Shown: one piece after another, positions 12,801 through 24,358 of the stretch
How positions within the stretch are numbered: the first letter of the stretch is position 1
Layout of the letters: the number at the start of each line of letters is the position of its first letter
DNA from: Archilochus colubris
Taxonomy: Eukaryota; Chordata; Aves; Apodiformes; Trochilidae
DNA: 64,000 bases
Reading direction: 5' to 3'
NCBI GenBank assembly: GCA_023079485.1
Contig: CM041084.1
Coordinates: 61,661,709-61,725,708, forward strand
Position numbers and translations under genes: made by a program
The notes under the pieces: generated by a model
Database searches by the model: none
Seen by the model: only the letters and a program-made list of their open reading frames with translations
Told to the model about the DNA's origin: nothing

Positions 12801-15800
12801 CTAAGTTACTTCTGTGAAATACAGCATTCCAGAAGTGGTGGGTCTAGTAGCTATACCTGGAAATGGTGTGCTACACAGAACTCAAACATGCAAAGACAAA
12901 AGAGAATTTCATATACAGATTTTGATGGTTGTATGTGCAAATTAAGATTTGTGAATGCAAGCCCTTTTTGCTCCTGTTGGCCACACCGAGAAATACTTAA
13001 ATCCTGCTTGATCATTTCTCACATGGAGACCATGGCATTTTTTTAAAATGTGTTCTTGTCTTTATTGCAGGCAGTCACAGTCAAAGAGGCTCTCTCCACC
13101 AAAGCGAGAAACATCCGCAGAAGCATCAGCACTCCAAATGTCCACAATGTAAGGACCCTTTATCCCCTGGTAGCAATGGGGCAGGGTGTGATGTTTGTGT
13201 GCTGATGTAACTCTTGCACAATGTGATGTGGTAATGATTATTCTGAGCTGGGACTAACCAGCCTGTAGAAAAGTTGTCACAGATGAGAATGAGTGACTCC
13301 AAATTCCTCCTCATGACTGTCCATCTGTAACAGAGTTGACAGGGAAGAGGGAGGGTTTGTCAAAACTCTTCTCCTTTTGTAAGGGTGTATGTTTTGGCAG
13401 TAGTTTAGGATGTCAGCCACCCTGATTCAGATTACTTGTACTTCAAAGTACCTTTAACGTTTTCACAGTGTAAGGGATGGTTTCCATTTTGTGTGCATTT
13501 TGTGTTCTTCTGTCACCCACTCGTACAGCACAAATATACCTGCCCATATAAATAATCTTACCTGAGATAACAGAAAAGTTGTTAGGATTAAATGACCAGT
13601 GTTTCCTCAAAAGTGTTTATTTTTTAAATAAAATGTTGGCATTTTGTCATTGTGCCTGTTGTGTTCTGTAGGTATCCTGCAGCCGACTAGATCTTTCTGC
13701 CTGTGATGAAGATGATAAGGTATGCAAATGTGACAATAAATGGCACACATTCTCAGATTTTCCCCCCCCCTCTTTGATGCAAAATGTACTTGAGAATTGA
13801 AAAACAGTAGGAAAATAGTATTTTTTTAAATCTTTGTGTTATATTCACATTTTTTGTTTGCTTTCAAATATTCACATGTTTGAAGCACAAAATGCTTAAA
13901 AATCAGCACTAATTATATATTATTTTGAATTAAACTTTATCCTTCTCTGCTCTTTATATTAGAATTGTAGAAGCTGGATTTAAGAAAGGGGTAGTTATAG
14001 CAAAACTTAAAGTAATTCACTGGAAAGCTGATTAGCTTCTAAACATTCCATTTATTGCATAGAAAATTGTGTTAAGTCAGTATCTTGACATTTCCTCAGA
14101 TTGTTGGGTTTTTTGTTTTGGTTTTTTTTTTTTAACCCTTACCTTTGAGTTCACATATTAATTTTTCCATGCCTGTCTGTATCAGCGTGCATATTTATGC
14201 ATTTTCTTGTTTCTTAGGGTTGGTCAGAAAGTCACCTAGATATATCTGACTGTTCTTCCAGTTATCAAGATGTATCATGCTATGGTACTTTACCCAGGGA
14301 GTCACCTCGCAAAAGCAAAGATGGCAGTGGTGAGACTTTAAAATATGTGCACAATGACAGTGTTTGTGGTTTCCTAATTACTGTCTTAAACTGAAAATTA
14401 AATTCACAGTGCTCTTTACCTGCTCGATTCAGTATCCAGCTTCTTGCTTTAGCATCTTAAACATAGTCTGGAAGTAGAGGAGAAATGCATGGAGACATCC
14501 AGGAAAGGATGGGAAGTTTGGGATGTACAAAAAAACGAACAAGAGGAGTGCAGAATTGTGAATCAAAACAGTGGAAGAATCTTTAAGGTCCCTTCTAACC
14601 TTAGACATTCTATGATTCTGTGATTCTGTAAGAAAAAAAAAAAAAAAAAAAAAAAGGGAAAAAAAAAAAGGAAACAAAGACAGAAAGGAGCTGCTATTAT
14701 TTCATGAATTTGAGAAGATGCTTTTGTCAGAGTGGAGGGGGTCATTTTGTGAGTTCTTTATGTGATTTGGATATTTGTTCTGCTGTATCAATGTGTCACA
14801 GATGCCTTATTTTCTTTACATCAAATGGTAACATTTTCTTCTTGATTAGGCACTACGGGTAGAGATACTGCTACAATGAAGCGGGACTAAGTTATTTCCT
14901 GCTCTATAATTGCCTTTTTGATCATCCTGGTCATTCCGGATTGCTGGTTTGGTTCCAGGACAGAATTGCAGTGTTGTAGGCAGGAAGCAGAGAAGTATCA
15001 GTTCCAGCTACAAGGAAACTTCACAGTGTTTTTATGTCTGAGATGAAAAGGAGAAATTCTGGAGCTGCAGAAAGGAGGGGGCAGATAATACTGCTCTCTG
15101 CTTTCCTTCTGTTTCCAGACTTCTTAGAGGTTTCCTTTAGTTGAGCTCTGCATTATCTCAAGCTTGGGCTAGTGGTTGAATATAGAACTATTGATATTTT
15201 TCTGTAGCCAGCAACTTGGCTTGAACGTGGCTTAACCTTCAATTATTTTGAATTATAGTCTTGCAGTCAAGATACAAAGAACTGAAATACAATACTTCTG
15301 CTTCTTTACCTAGGTGTTGTAACAGAGAATTCCCATGCTTTAATGGCCAGCCCCTTTAAAGCATTTTCTCCTCAGCCACCAAAATTTTTCAAGCCCTTAA
15401 TGCCAGTGAAAGAGGAACATAAAAGGAAGACCCCACTTGAAAGCCGACCTCTGCTTAGTCAAGAGGTAATCTTTGAAAAACCTCTGTTTTTTTGAAGATG
15501 GAGTAATTTTGTGTATTTGGCAGATTTTTTGCAGGGTGTATTTGTTGCAGTGGAATTCTGTAATTCTCTGGTAAAATTAATCAGGCTGTTCTTTTTGTGT
15601 GGTGAGGTTCTAGTGTTTATTTTTTACCTGAAACACTGGGTTGATTTTTTTTTTTTTTTTTCGCTTCTTGGTAAGTATTCTCCTTTACAGGGTACTTCTG
15701 TTTTATTTTAAAGTAGCAGTAACCTGCAAATCATCTTTTTCACCAGCAAGATGTTGGTGGTTTGTTTGGTAGATACAATGTGATTCTGTGAAACAGAGTT

Positions 15801-18800
15801 CTAGGGTTTTTATAATTCTGACCTTTATTCCCCAACCTAAAACACTGCTGGGAGGAGATCTCTACACATTAATGCGGATTTTCATGGCCAGCACGGGTGC
15901 TTCACTTTCCTCATGTCTTAAAGCCTTCCTAACTTGTACGTGTTAAGCCCTGTGGTCTGTGTTGTGGTTTGTGTGATGTGTTCTGTGTCTTAACCTTTGC
16001 AGAGCATGCCTTCACCTCAGGTGCATTGTGCTGGCTGTGTTGTGCCTTCAGGAAGTAATGTCAGCAGCATGCCTGTAGAAAACAGTAGCATACGTGAGGA
16101 AAAGATTGTAAGTTTTTTGTACCAGTTTTTGTTAATGAGGCCTGGTGGTGGGCTTAGGGCCACTTGGTGGTGGGCTTAAGGAACATACACTACTGCAGCA
16201 GAAAAAGAAGTGTCATCTGGGTGGAATCCCTTGTGATTAATTGTAACTAATGGTTATAATGAACGGTTGCTTGCTGGGCTTGCAAATGCAGTCTGTCTTT
16301 GGAACTAACTCAATTTGGTTTTAACATTTTGGTGTTTTTTAGTTTTGAGGTTTGGGATTGTTCAGTTGTGCTTTCTGTTTTGTTTTGGTGTTTTTTTACT
16401 ATTCATATGTGATTTGTGTGGTGAGTGGGAAAGGGGAGGCTTTAGTTTTTATAGGGCACAATGATCAAGGAGAGGTTACTTCAGTGAACCGTGTTGTTGT
16501 CATCACTCTAACATACCTTGTGTGTTACCCAGATTTTGTGACTATACCCAAGAGTAAATGGAATGATCCCACTTGGTGTAAGTAACTGTGCATTCAGGTG
16601 TGGGTACACTATAAAAAGCTTCTCATTGCCTGATGTGGAAGTAATATGACTAAGCTAAGATTGCTGCTCTTAATTAACCTGCAGCTTGTCTTCGTCATAA
16701 TTCAGGTGGTGAATTGAGGTGGAGGGCTTTTATTTTAATCTTCATCTGCCAAATCCTTTTCTTACTGCTGCTTCAACAAAAGGTGTATCATCATTTCTGC
16801 TGGATGATCGATACAGTTTTTGAGTTGTGGAAAATGGCTGTAAATACTTGCTTTAGTCAGAGATTGTGATTTAAAATTCAGAACCTTCAAATTATTTCTC
16901 ATCTTATAGGACTCTTCTACCACAAAATGCTACTGATGGATTCTTGCTATTCACCCATAAGTTTCATTCCTACCATAAAACCAAGCCATTAAAAAATACG
17001 TTCTGGATTTCTAATGCTATTTTATAGGTTGTTGTACCAAAATATCCTTAGTGTTATCATGTTTATATTTGAAGGTTGGCTGCTGGTTTTGTGTAGCAGC
17101 TGTTTTACTCTCCATCATATTAATTTTCCATAAGGTAGCTGACATGCTGACTCAGACTAGTATTCCAAAGGCAAAATCTTCTAGTGGGCTGAAAAACATC
17201 CATGGAAACTAAATTTGTTACAAATTTTCCATAGCAACTTCAGGGCAGTTTTAATCCCTTGGGTAAAAACAAGGTCCCACCTCATGCATGCCCTGAATTA
17301 ACCCAAGCATTTGCCTCTGCTGCTTTCCAAAGATAAGTAGAAGCTTTCAGAGCTGGAAAAGGACAACATCCTGCACCAGATTTTTCCAGTTAGAATGGAA
17401 ACTACTTCACTGAACACTGTAAGCCTGCTGTGGCCAACAGGGCCTTGCAGAGAGCTGTTCTTTCAGTTCTCATCTGCTCGTTTCTACCCTTGCACTGTCT
17501 TAGGTCTTGCATCAATGTAGCTTTTCTGTTAGGTTGCACAGTAAGTCACATGAAGGGAACCAATCCATACAGCTGATGGCTGGGCTGCCAAAGACTTATA
17601 TTGCATTTGGATCTATTTCCCTGTCTGATGACCTAATAGACACTTGAGTGGGTACCAGGGAGGCAGGAAAGACCGAGCAGCAACAAGTGGGGAGGTGGTT
17701 GAGGCAGCTACTTTAGATAACCTTGCCATCTTATGGAGTTGGGTTTATCAAATGATAGCTTCTGGATTTTTTTATCAGTTTAGGAAGGAAGACTTTGTAA
17801 TCTTTTGGCTTCCCAGATTACCCTGTGTTTTTCAAAGCTGAAGCAAGTGTATATTTTAACTAGGGTGCAGTATGTATTTCATGCATTTGGATGAATAATG
17901 CTCTCAGAGTGAATTCAGAGATTACACTAGGGCAGCATCACAGCTCCATGTGAATCTTGAGCTGTCTGCTCCACCCTGTCTGATTCTAAGTCAAGTTTTC
18001 ACATCACTGTAAATGATCACTCCAAGGTGCAAAGCCTGATTCCCTTAATTAATCACTGCATGGTTGGTGTTGCTTCAGATGTGATGTTCACCTGCATCTT
18101 ACAGCATGTAAAAAAAGCCATAGACGTAAAGCAACTAACAGGAAGGTAGTGATACCAGCTAGATTAGTGTTCTGCATCTAACTAGGCATAAGAATGATGT
18201 TTAGCTTTTTTTTCATGTTTCTCTGGTATCTGTAATTTTCTTGAACATTCAAAACAAAGGAAGAGGGGGAAAAAGCAATTAACAAAAATATTTTTATTAA
18301 GTTGGCCTGAAATAGAACATTCAGCCTAAAATTTCAGGCAGTGCCCCTGCATGTGTTTAATATTGCAACTGTTTCAAAACAGCACAACATAAGGGCATGT
18401 TCAGTATAATATGTGAGTAAAGTGGAATATGCAACAGTCACGTGAAAAGTTTTCAGATTGAGTGTATTTGTATGCTACGTGTAATTAACATGCCTAAGGG
18501 GGGTTGGCTAAAAGCAAATCCTCCAAGTAAGCAGTGAAAATTGAAGTGGTGCAACCACTAAATCATTATTACTGATTTTTAAATTACTTAAGTGGGAACA
18601 TAGTATCTTTGAGGTTATTTGAGGGGTATAACTTCGGAAATAAGAAAACTTGAATACTATATCTTTTAACTACACTGTATGTTTGTTCCAAAGCAGGTGT
18701 AGGAAAATTACTCTGTATTCCTGCTTACATTGCTTCTGTTATTGTCAAGTCTTGATGTATTACCTTGTCTCTTTAGTTCTTGCTGTCACATTCTTACCTT

Positions 18801-21800
18801 ATCTGTTCTTACATTGGTTTTTCATAATCTTTCCACTGCTTCCCAAGGAAGTGGCTGCAATTTCTTTACCACTTTTTCAAGGATATTTATCTTTATTTCT
18901 ACCAATAGACTGAGCAATACAAGGCTGCTTGACCCACAGGAATCTGAGACCCTGAAATTGCTTTGTTTCTGGAATTTCCCAGTTATTATGTGTAAAACTA
19001 ACCTTCAGGAATCCCAGCCCCCCTGAGACACAAAGGAAAGTGTGAAACACAGATGACTTACCTTGGTAGTGGACCACTAGGAGCACTTAAACCACATGTT
19101 TAAGTAAACATACCATCCATAAATGGCTGATGTTATTGTAAGGCTACTCTCAGTTATCTTGGAATATCATAGCAAGTGTGAGAGGTACCTAATGACTGGC
19201 AGAGAGCAAATATCATCATTCCTGTCTTCATGAAGAACAAAGAAGGAAGATTCCGCTAACAACAGACTGAGCAGCCTCGCTTCTGTCTCTGGGACGATGA
19301 TGGAGAAAATCCTCCAAAAAAGCATTTCCAAAATCTTAAAGGACAAGGAGGTGACTGGGAGCATTCAGCACAGATTTATAAAGGGGAAATCAGGGCTGAC
19401 TAACCTCAGTTGCTATCTACAATAAGGTGACTAACTTGTGGATGAGGAAAAGGCAGAGGGTGTTGTTTGCCTTGACCTTAGTGAAGCCTTTGACACCATC
19501 TCCTGTAACATCATCATAGGTGGACTGACAGGGTACAAATTGGAGAGGTGAACAGTGAAGTAATTAAGAACTGTCTGGCCCAGATGGTTGTGATCAGAGG
19601 TGCAGAGTCCTGTTGGAGGCCAGTAACAAACAGTGTATTCTAGGGCTCAATACTGGAGCCAGTACTGCTCAACTCATTCCGTAATGACCTGGATAACCAG
19701 CAAGTTTGCAGGTGACACAAGACTGGGAGAAGTGCCTGATGCACAGGGGGGTTGTCCTGTGCTACTATTCAGAGAAATCTCAACAAGTTGGAGAACCAGA
19801 CAGAGACAAGTCTCATGAACTTCAACAAGGGGAAATGCAAAGTCTTAAATTTGTCAAGGAGTAACACCAGGGCCCAGTACATGTTGTGGGGTCACCAGCT
19901 GTGGAGAGCAGCTTGTCAGGGACAATATGCTGGCCCAGAGTGAGCAATGCACCCTTGCATCAGAGACACTGCCAGCAGGCTGAAGGAGTTGATCCTTGCT
20001 CTCCACACAGCACTATTGAGGCTGTATCTGGAGTATTGTGTCTGGTTCTGGGCTGCCCAGTACAAGAAAGATAGGGAATTACTGAAGTGAGGCTGGTGCA
20101 GGACATCTGGCATATGAGGAGAAGCTGGGAGAGCTGGGACTGCTCAACCTTGAGGAGAGCAGGCTTGGGGGCAGCTAATCAGTGCATAAAATGCCTGATG
20201 GGAAGGAGTGAAGACAAAGCAGACTCTTCTTAGCAGTGCCCAGTGACAGGGCGTGAGGCAAGGGACACAAATGAAAAACACATGGGATTCAATTTGATCT
20301 CAAGAAAATACTCTTTTTTCTTTTTTTTTTCTTTTAATTGTTTTTTACTGTGAGGGTGATCAAACATTGGTATGGGTTGTGCAGAGAGGTTGTAGTCTTC
20401 ATTCTTGGACTCACAAAACCCACCCAACTGGACACAGTCCTGGGTAGTTTGCTCTGGCTGACCCAGCTTGAGCAGGGGGTCTTGGGCCTGTCTGGCCTCA
20501 AGAGGCACCTTCTAACCCAAACAATTCTGAGATTGGTCAAACACATGCCAACTGAAGAAACCTCTTCAGTGTCTGTGGATTTGAAGCCTTGTTGTGCAAA
20601 GTTATTTGAGCAGTCTTGGCTATTACGAAGTATAGGAAACATTTTTAACAGGATGCTTATCTTAAACTTGATGTATTGGTTCTCAGTGCATTGGTTGTCT
20701 GGTTAAGTATTGTGCTTTCCATCAGTTATTTGTGACAAGTGTGCAAAAGCATTGCAGGATATGCCTTGATCAGTAGCTGACATGCATCAGACAGATAAAG
20801 GAATTGAGAAATAATGGGTGCTTGAGTTCCTCTAAACTTTAAGTACTTTAGCAGTTTTCATTTCTCTGAAATATTCTTTCTAGTAGTAATTTGCTGTAAA
20901 CTAACCATTTTTAATATATATGTGTGTGCATACATAGTTATTTGTACATATCACACATCTGTTTTATAACACTGTGTTATAAACACATATGTCTGTGTAT
21001 GCATATATATGTTGCGGGAGGAGCCATTATTGCTCCTGATGCTCGATGAGCCGCTGGTCTCTTCCAGGACTCTAGCCACCACACAGCGCTTCCGGGGTAG
21101 AAGTGTGCTGGGTAGAGCCTTTCTTGCTCCCGTGGCTCGACGAGCTGCTGGCCTCTCCATGCCTCGTGCCAGAGTGAGCTTGAGGTCTTCCTCTGTGGGT
21201 GTGTCCCACCTTTAGTGGCCCCCTGGCCTTGCTCATGCCCAATAGGGGCCCGCCCTAGTCAGGCACAGGTGGACTCACCCACTCACTGGCAATTCGAGGC
21301 ACCTGGTTGACAATGTTTCTCTTCATATATAGGTATAAATAACTGCTTGTGGGCTGGTCACACTGCATCAGCAGTTGTTATCAAAAAGAAATTCAGAGCT
21401 ACCTCCAAATTTTGCCAGATTGATTATCGTCACTTATTTCCCTCCAGGCATGTATTTGTATGCACACAAATGCTTCCTTGAAGATTCTCAGTAATACTTG
21501 ATCCCTTTGCCCTCATTTTCGAACATTGTGAACATGTTCAGGTGTGATAGCTAAGAAAAAGCAAATTTTTTTAGCCTCACTGATATCAGATTAATAGAAA
21601 ATCCCATTGTGCAGGATAGTTTTTAATAATCAGTATTGCAGTGAACACTGTAAGGTCTCTTCCCTTCATATTTACATTTGTCTTGTTAAGTGGTCAGTTG
21701 GGGCTATAGAATGCCTTCAATGGGTTTAATTAAGTCTAAATCATGGAGGGAAAGTTTTATAATACAAGATTTTAAATAAATTGATATGATGAAAATGTAT

Positions 21801-24358
21801 AAACATTTAAGTTTTCCGTGTTGTGAGCTTTCCTTTTGCCAGACCTTATTGCTTTATAATTTTGGAACTATTTATAATTGATCTTAATTTTCTAAAAACT
21901 GGATAGCTCAGGGTAGGCAGGGCATGTTCCTACCAGCTCCTTTTAGAGGTGTCTTTCATTCTTCAGTTAAAGAATATTAAAGGTATATGTTTCTCCATCT
22001 TCAGAAAGAGTTTAGTTTATTTTGAAAACGTTCCTGTTGTAGGTTCCTGATAATACACAATACTTTCTTCTTTTGCAGGACTCTGAGGAGGAGGACAGTG
22101 AGTTGGAGACAATTAACAAGAAGCTGATAAGTCCACAAGCTTTTCAAAGTTTCCGACCTTACGTACCGGAGGAGTTTGCTGACTTCAGTGTTTTCAATGC
22201 TAGCCTGGACAACAGGGAATGGTTTTCTTCTAAATCAGACTTCATGAGTTCACGTGTTCTTGAGAAAGAGGTATCCCGCAGCCCCACCACTAGCAGCATT
22301 ACTAGTGGCTACTTTTCCCACAGTGCCTCTAACGCTACTCTGTCTGACATGCTTGTTCCCTGTAGTGATAGCACAGACCAGCTAGCCAGTCACACGAAGG
22401 AGCTGGACTCTAATGATCCCTCAGGATCATCTCTTGCACATGATTTAAGATCCTCTTCAAACAAGGAATGTCCGGAGTCAGAAAAGGAGTTAGCAAGAGA
22501 AAAGTTACCTGTGTTACCACTGAAAGAAAACAGTGCCTTAGTGGAACAGGTACCACTGCCCCTCGATGCCGCTGAGAGAGACTCTCATCAGCTACCCAGA
22601 GCTGGATCGTTTTCAGCTTTGAGTTCCTCAGGTGGCAAAACTGCCTGTTGTACAATTGAGTTTTCATCCCGCGAAGCAACAGTGGAGCACACCACAGACA
22701 TTCTGGAAGATCACTCCTTTACCGAGTTCATGGGCGTTGAAGATGGGCAGGACTTTGACCATTCCCCAGCTCCACAGTCCTGTTGCCTTCTGTCCTCTAA
22801 CGGGGTGACTGCCTTGGAGCTGCCCCAAGGCAGTGGCAAGGAGCAGAGCACGTGCAAAGGCCACCTCAGCTCTGCAGCAGCAGCAGCAGGTGAGCAGCTT
22901 GCAGATGCTGTGCCAAGACCTCTTTGTTCTTTGCTGGTAAAAGAGGCTTCAGACCCTGAGACTGGTACCGACACTTCCACAGATGATTTTATTGGGAAGG
23001 ACAACTTGGATGGTTCTGATTGTGAAGAAAGTGCTTCTGCAGATCAAGCCCACGCCTTGCCTAGCTGGGTGGCAGTAGGTGAACAAGTCTGTGTTGGAAG
23101 TAATAAGATGGGCACAGTGAGATACATCGGAACAGTGGATTTTTCAGCTGGAATCTGGGTTGGAGTTGAACTACATGTCCAGCTGGGTAAGACTGAATAT
23201 GCTCTGGGTTATCTGTACAAGTTAGCATGTTCTGTGCTTGAAGGTAAAAATCATATGCTGTTCAGCCTTGGGAAATACCTATGGCCTCCTATATAGGCTT
23301 GGAATCTGGTACACCCGGTTCCAGGTGTCCTGCTTAGAATAATGTATTACTAAGGGTTAATTTTTAACTGTATTAAAGCCCTGTTCCTGCTTTATGCAGA
23401 ATGATGCTTTTGCTTGTTGTGATCGTGCCTGTGGGTGCCCATGTGGTTTTTTATAGATCAGAAAAACAAACCTAAACTTGGCAGATTTTTTGTTTGTTTT
23501 AAATTAGCATGTGTATTCATAGGCAGCACTAACAGTGGCTGTGACTTGTCAAATAGATTTCCTGTCTGTAGCTTTCAGACATGTTTCTTCCCTCCATACT
23601 TGGGAAAGTTTAATTATATAGTACAGGTTTTCTTTATCTTTGATAAAATGTTGATGCTCTGCAAGTGCTTAGAGAATCCTAAAGAAATGCTTCAGATCTT
23701 TTAAAAATATGGTTTTAGTAGTTTAATAGATACTATCACTGTAGTGGAAGTTTCTTGGACAACTAAGTTGGCAAGTTTTGTAAGCAATTGGCTTTGAGGA
23801 TTGTTTTTTAAAATGAAAAAACATTTGACTTTTTTAAACCGTTACCTAACAAAGTAATAGTTTAGGAAATCATCTTTTTTGGTCAAAATTCAAGCCCACC
23901 TCTCCAGGTTTTGTTCTCACTACTGTGTGGTATGCATCTGGCTTCACTACTTGGCATTAAGAATCTTGACTACTTAACAGATGGCCAAAAGATATTGACA
24001 CCTCAATGCTAGAGTTGTATATGCTAATGAAAGTACCAACTATTAATTCTGTGCATTTATTTTCATTAAAGGGAAGCACGATGGGACTGTGAAAGGCAGG
24101 GAGTACTTCCACTGCAAGCCACGACACGGGGTCTTTGTTCGTCCCGGGCGCCTCAGCAGGGCACCAGCTTCCACAAGGAAATGGAATAGCACTTCACGAT
24201 CTCAGGCATCTTCCACTTTAGAGATAAGGAAAAATTCTGGCCTCCCAGGCTCATCGTCTGCTCCTAAAACAGGAGGAGAAGCTCTTTGCCATTCAGGAGA
24301 TGCAGCGGCTTCTGCTTTTTCTAGGAAACAGGAAAACAGAAAATCTTGGATTAATTAA
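842..24358 (+). CDS. KIF13A: KIF13A, kinesin-3 motor, 3' part (21 coding exons)
   Basis: Plus-end-directed kinesin-3 that carries endosomal cargo along microtubules; the motor and FHA exons are left of the window. Exons I place: 842-991, 1950-2114, 2741-2914, 3472-3623, 3743-3875, 3986-4132, 5084-5122, 6439-6538, 6630-6756, 7758-7813, 8567-8691, 9620-9796, 10877-10969, 11769-11921, 13071-13148, 13672-13719, 14218-14329, 15314-15465, 16003-16107, 22079-23186, 24072-24358. Together they total 3681 nt, 1226 residues plus stop, with frame kept at every junction. The first exons ([19 protein letters not shown]) match the KIF1B-type domain after FHA. Exons from 3986 to about 9796 match the DUF3694 region ([25 protein letters not shown]). 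The tail is Ser-rich and ends in CAP-Gly. The paralogue KIF13B was considered, but the 35-residue exon at 16003 and the [11 protein letters not shown] motif fit KIF13A. The intron after 11921 uses a GC donor. All introns were inferred by eye. Confidence 0.88.
1277..1795 (-). mobile_element. CR1 LINE fragment, 3' end
   Basis: Reverse-oriented, 5'-truncated CR1. The 3' tail (repeats of catagaat) is at the left, followed by GGTTGGAAGGGACCTCAGAG and the reverse complement of the last part of ORF2 ([19 protein letters not shown], read on the minus strand). It lies in the KIF13A intron 992-1949. The coding frame is open only in part. Confidence 0.93.
5084..5122 (+). CDS. KIF13A: KIF13A 39-nt cassette exon
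   Basis: A 13-codon exon reading [13 protein letters not shown] lies between ...ctcctaccag and gtattg. It is a multiple of three. The exon before (ending LDSYQ, 4132) and after (starting EEDLN, 6439) also join in frame without it, so it can be included or skipped freely. Human KIF13A has isoforms differing by 13 residues, which I recall at this site. Its last 12 bases (GATAGTTACCAG) nearly copy the end of the upstream exon (GACAGCTACCAG). Inclusion adds an acidic patch in the stalk. Confidence 0.75.
10625..10664. repeat. Perfect 20-base tandem duplication
   Basis: gtgcaaaatgagaggaaaat occurs twice in a row in a KIF13A intron. Confidence 0.95.
11922..13070 (+). other. KIF13A: KIF13A GC-AG intron with CR1 insert
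   Basis: The exon 11769-11921 ends ...CTAAGACAG and the intron begins GCAAGG, not GT. The acceptor is ttattgcag at 13070. Only this donor joins LERLRQ to AVTVKEA in frame. The sequence CAG|GCAAGG fits the known GC-AG subclass, which needs a strong match elsewhere in the donor. A young CR1 element starts about 50 bases inside the intron and fills over 60 percent of it. Confidence 0.85.
11972..12708 (+). mobile_element. CR1 LINE, young 3' fragment with open ORF2 end
   Basis: A 5'-truncated CR1. An uninterrupted frame of 212 codons (11972-12610) gives the C-terminal part of CR1 ORF2p ([29 protein letters not shown]). The 3' end carries four ATTCTATG-type units (12678-12708). It has no reverse transcriptase catalytic core and cannot move by itself. 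The intact frame suggests a fairly recent insertion. Confidence 0.95.
14581..14672 (+). mobile_element. CR1 3' tail remnant plus A-rich tract
   Basis: About 50 bases match the CR1 3' end (aaggtcccttctaacctt, then ctatgattctgtgattctg). They are followed by an A-rich run, 14632-14672. It lies in the KIF13A intron 14330-15313. Confidence 0.75.
16003..16107 (+). CDS. KIF13A: KIF13A 105-nt probable alternative exon
   Basis: A 35-codon exon between tttgcag and gtaagt, starting [11 protein letters not shown] and ending REEKI. It starts and ends on codon boundaries, so skipping keeps frame. Its length equals the 35-residue difference I recall between long human KIF13A isoforms, and its sequence matches that segment. 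It is followed by the longest KIF13A intron here (about 6 kb). Function of the segment is unknown; it lies in the low-complexity tail that binds cargo adaptors. Confidence 0.72.
19165..20535 (+). mobile_element. Old, degenerate CR1 LINE (about 1.4 kb)
   Basis: The longest CR1 copy in the window. It runs from text equivalent to the middle of ORF2 (gcaaatatcatcattcctg, [13 protein letters not shown]) through [12 protein letters not shown] to a decayed 3' tail (cttctaacccaaacaattct). Many stops and indels. The catalytic FADD motif of CR1 reverse transcriptase reads FAGD here, so this copy is dead at the active site as well as broken in frame. Confidence 0.88.
21010..21450 (+). mobile_element. 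Probable solo LTR of an endogenous retrovirus
   Basis: A GC-richer block in an AT-rich intron. It begins TGTTGCGGGAGG and could end ...CCAGGCA (TG...CA). A TATA-like site (catatataggtataaat) lies near 21326, as expected in an LTR promoter. No clear target-site duplication, internal genes or second LTR are seen. Two copies of a roughly 60-base unit, offset by 94 bases, occur in its first half. Boundaries and family are uncertain; it could be another repeat type. Confidence 0.4.
22079..24358 (+). CDS. KIF13A: KIF13A tail exon and C-terminal CAP-Gly domain
   Basis: The 1108-nt exon (22079-23186) encodes a Ser/Glu-rich tail, with [14 protein letters not shown] and [11 protein letters not shown], then the first half of a CAP-Gly fold (from PSWVAVGEQ near 23060, then GTVRYIG and GIWVGVEL). 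A phase-1 intron (23187-24071, gtaaga...aaag) splits the domain at L-G. The last exon (24072-24358) continues with the groove motif GKHDG, then REYFHC and [11 protein letters not shown], and ends at TAA 24356-24358. CAP-Gly domains bind microtubule and EB-type C-terminal acidic-aromatic tails; the usual motif is GKNDG, here with His for Asn. Reading through the intron instead ends at 23296, within half a domain. Confidence 0.85.

Larger units (their letters stand above)
16108..22078 (+). other. Long KIF13A intron (about 6 kb)
   Basis: Starts gtaagt after 16107 and ends ttttgcag at 22078. It holds a degenerate CR1 (19165-20535) and a probable solo LTR (21010-21450). The rest is unique AT-rich DNA in which I saw no conserved coding segment. 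Confidence 0.75.

Noticed and set aside
14850..14890. Extra KIF13A exon after gattag
   Set aside because: It holds in-frame stops and no good donor; 14329 joins 15314 in frame without it.
22073..23296. A 407-codon open frame as a separate intronless gene
   Set aside because: It begins in the acceptor region of a KIF13A exon and runs through a clear donor at 23187; the protein continues KIF13A.
842..24358. Calling the first gene KIF13B because of CAP-Gly
   Set aside because: The stalk, the 13- and 35-residue exons and the [11 protein letters not shown] tail match KIF13A as I recall it.
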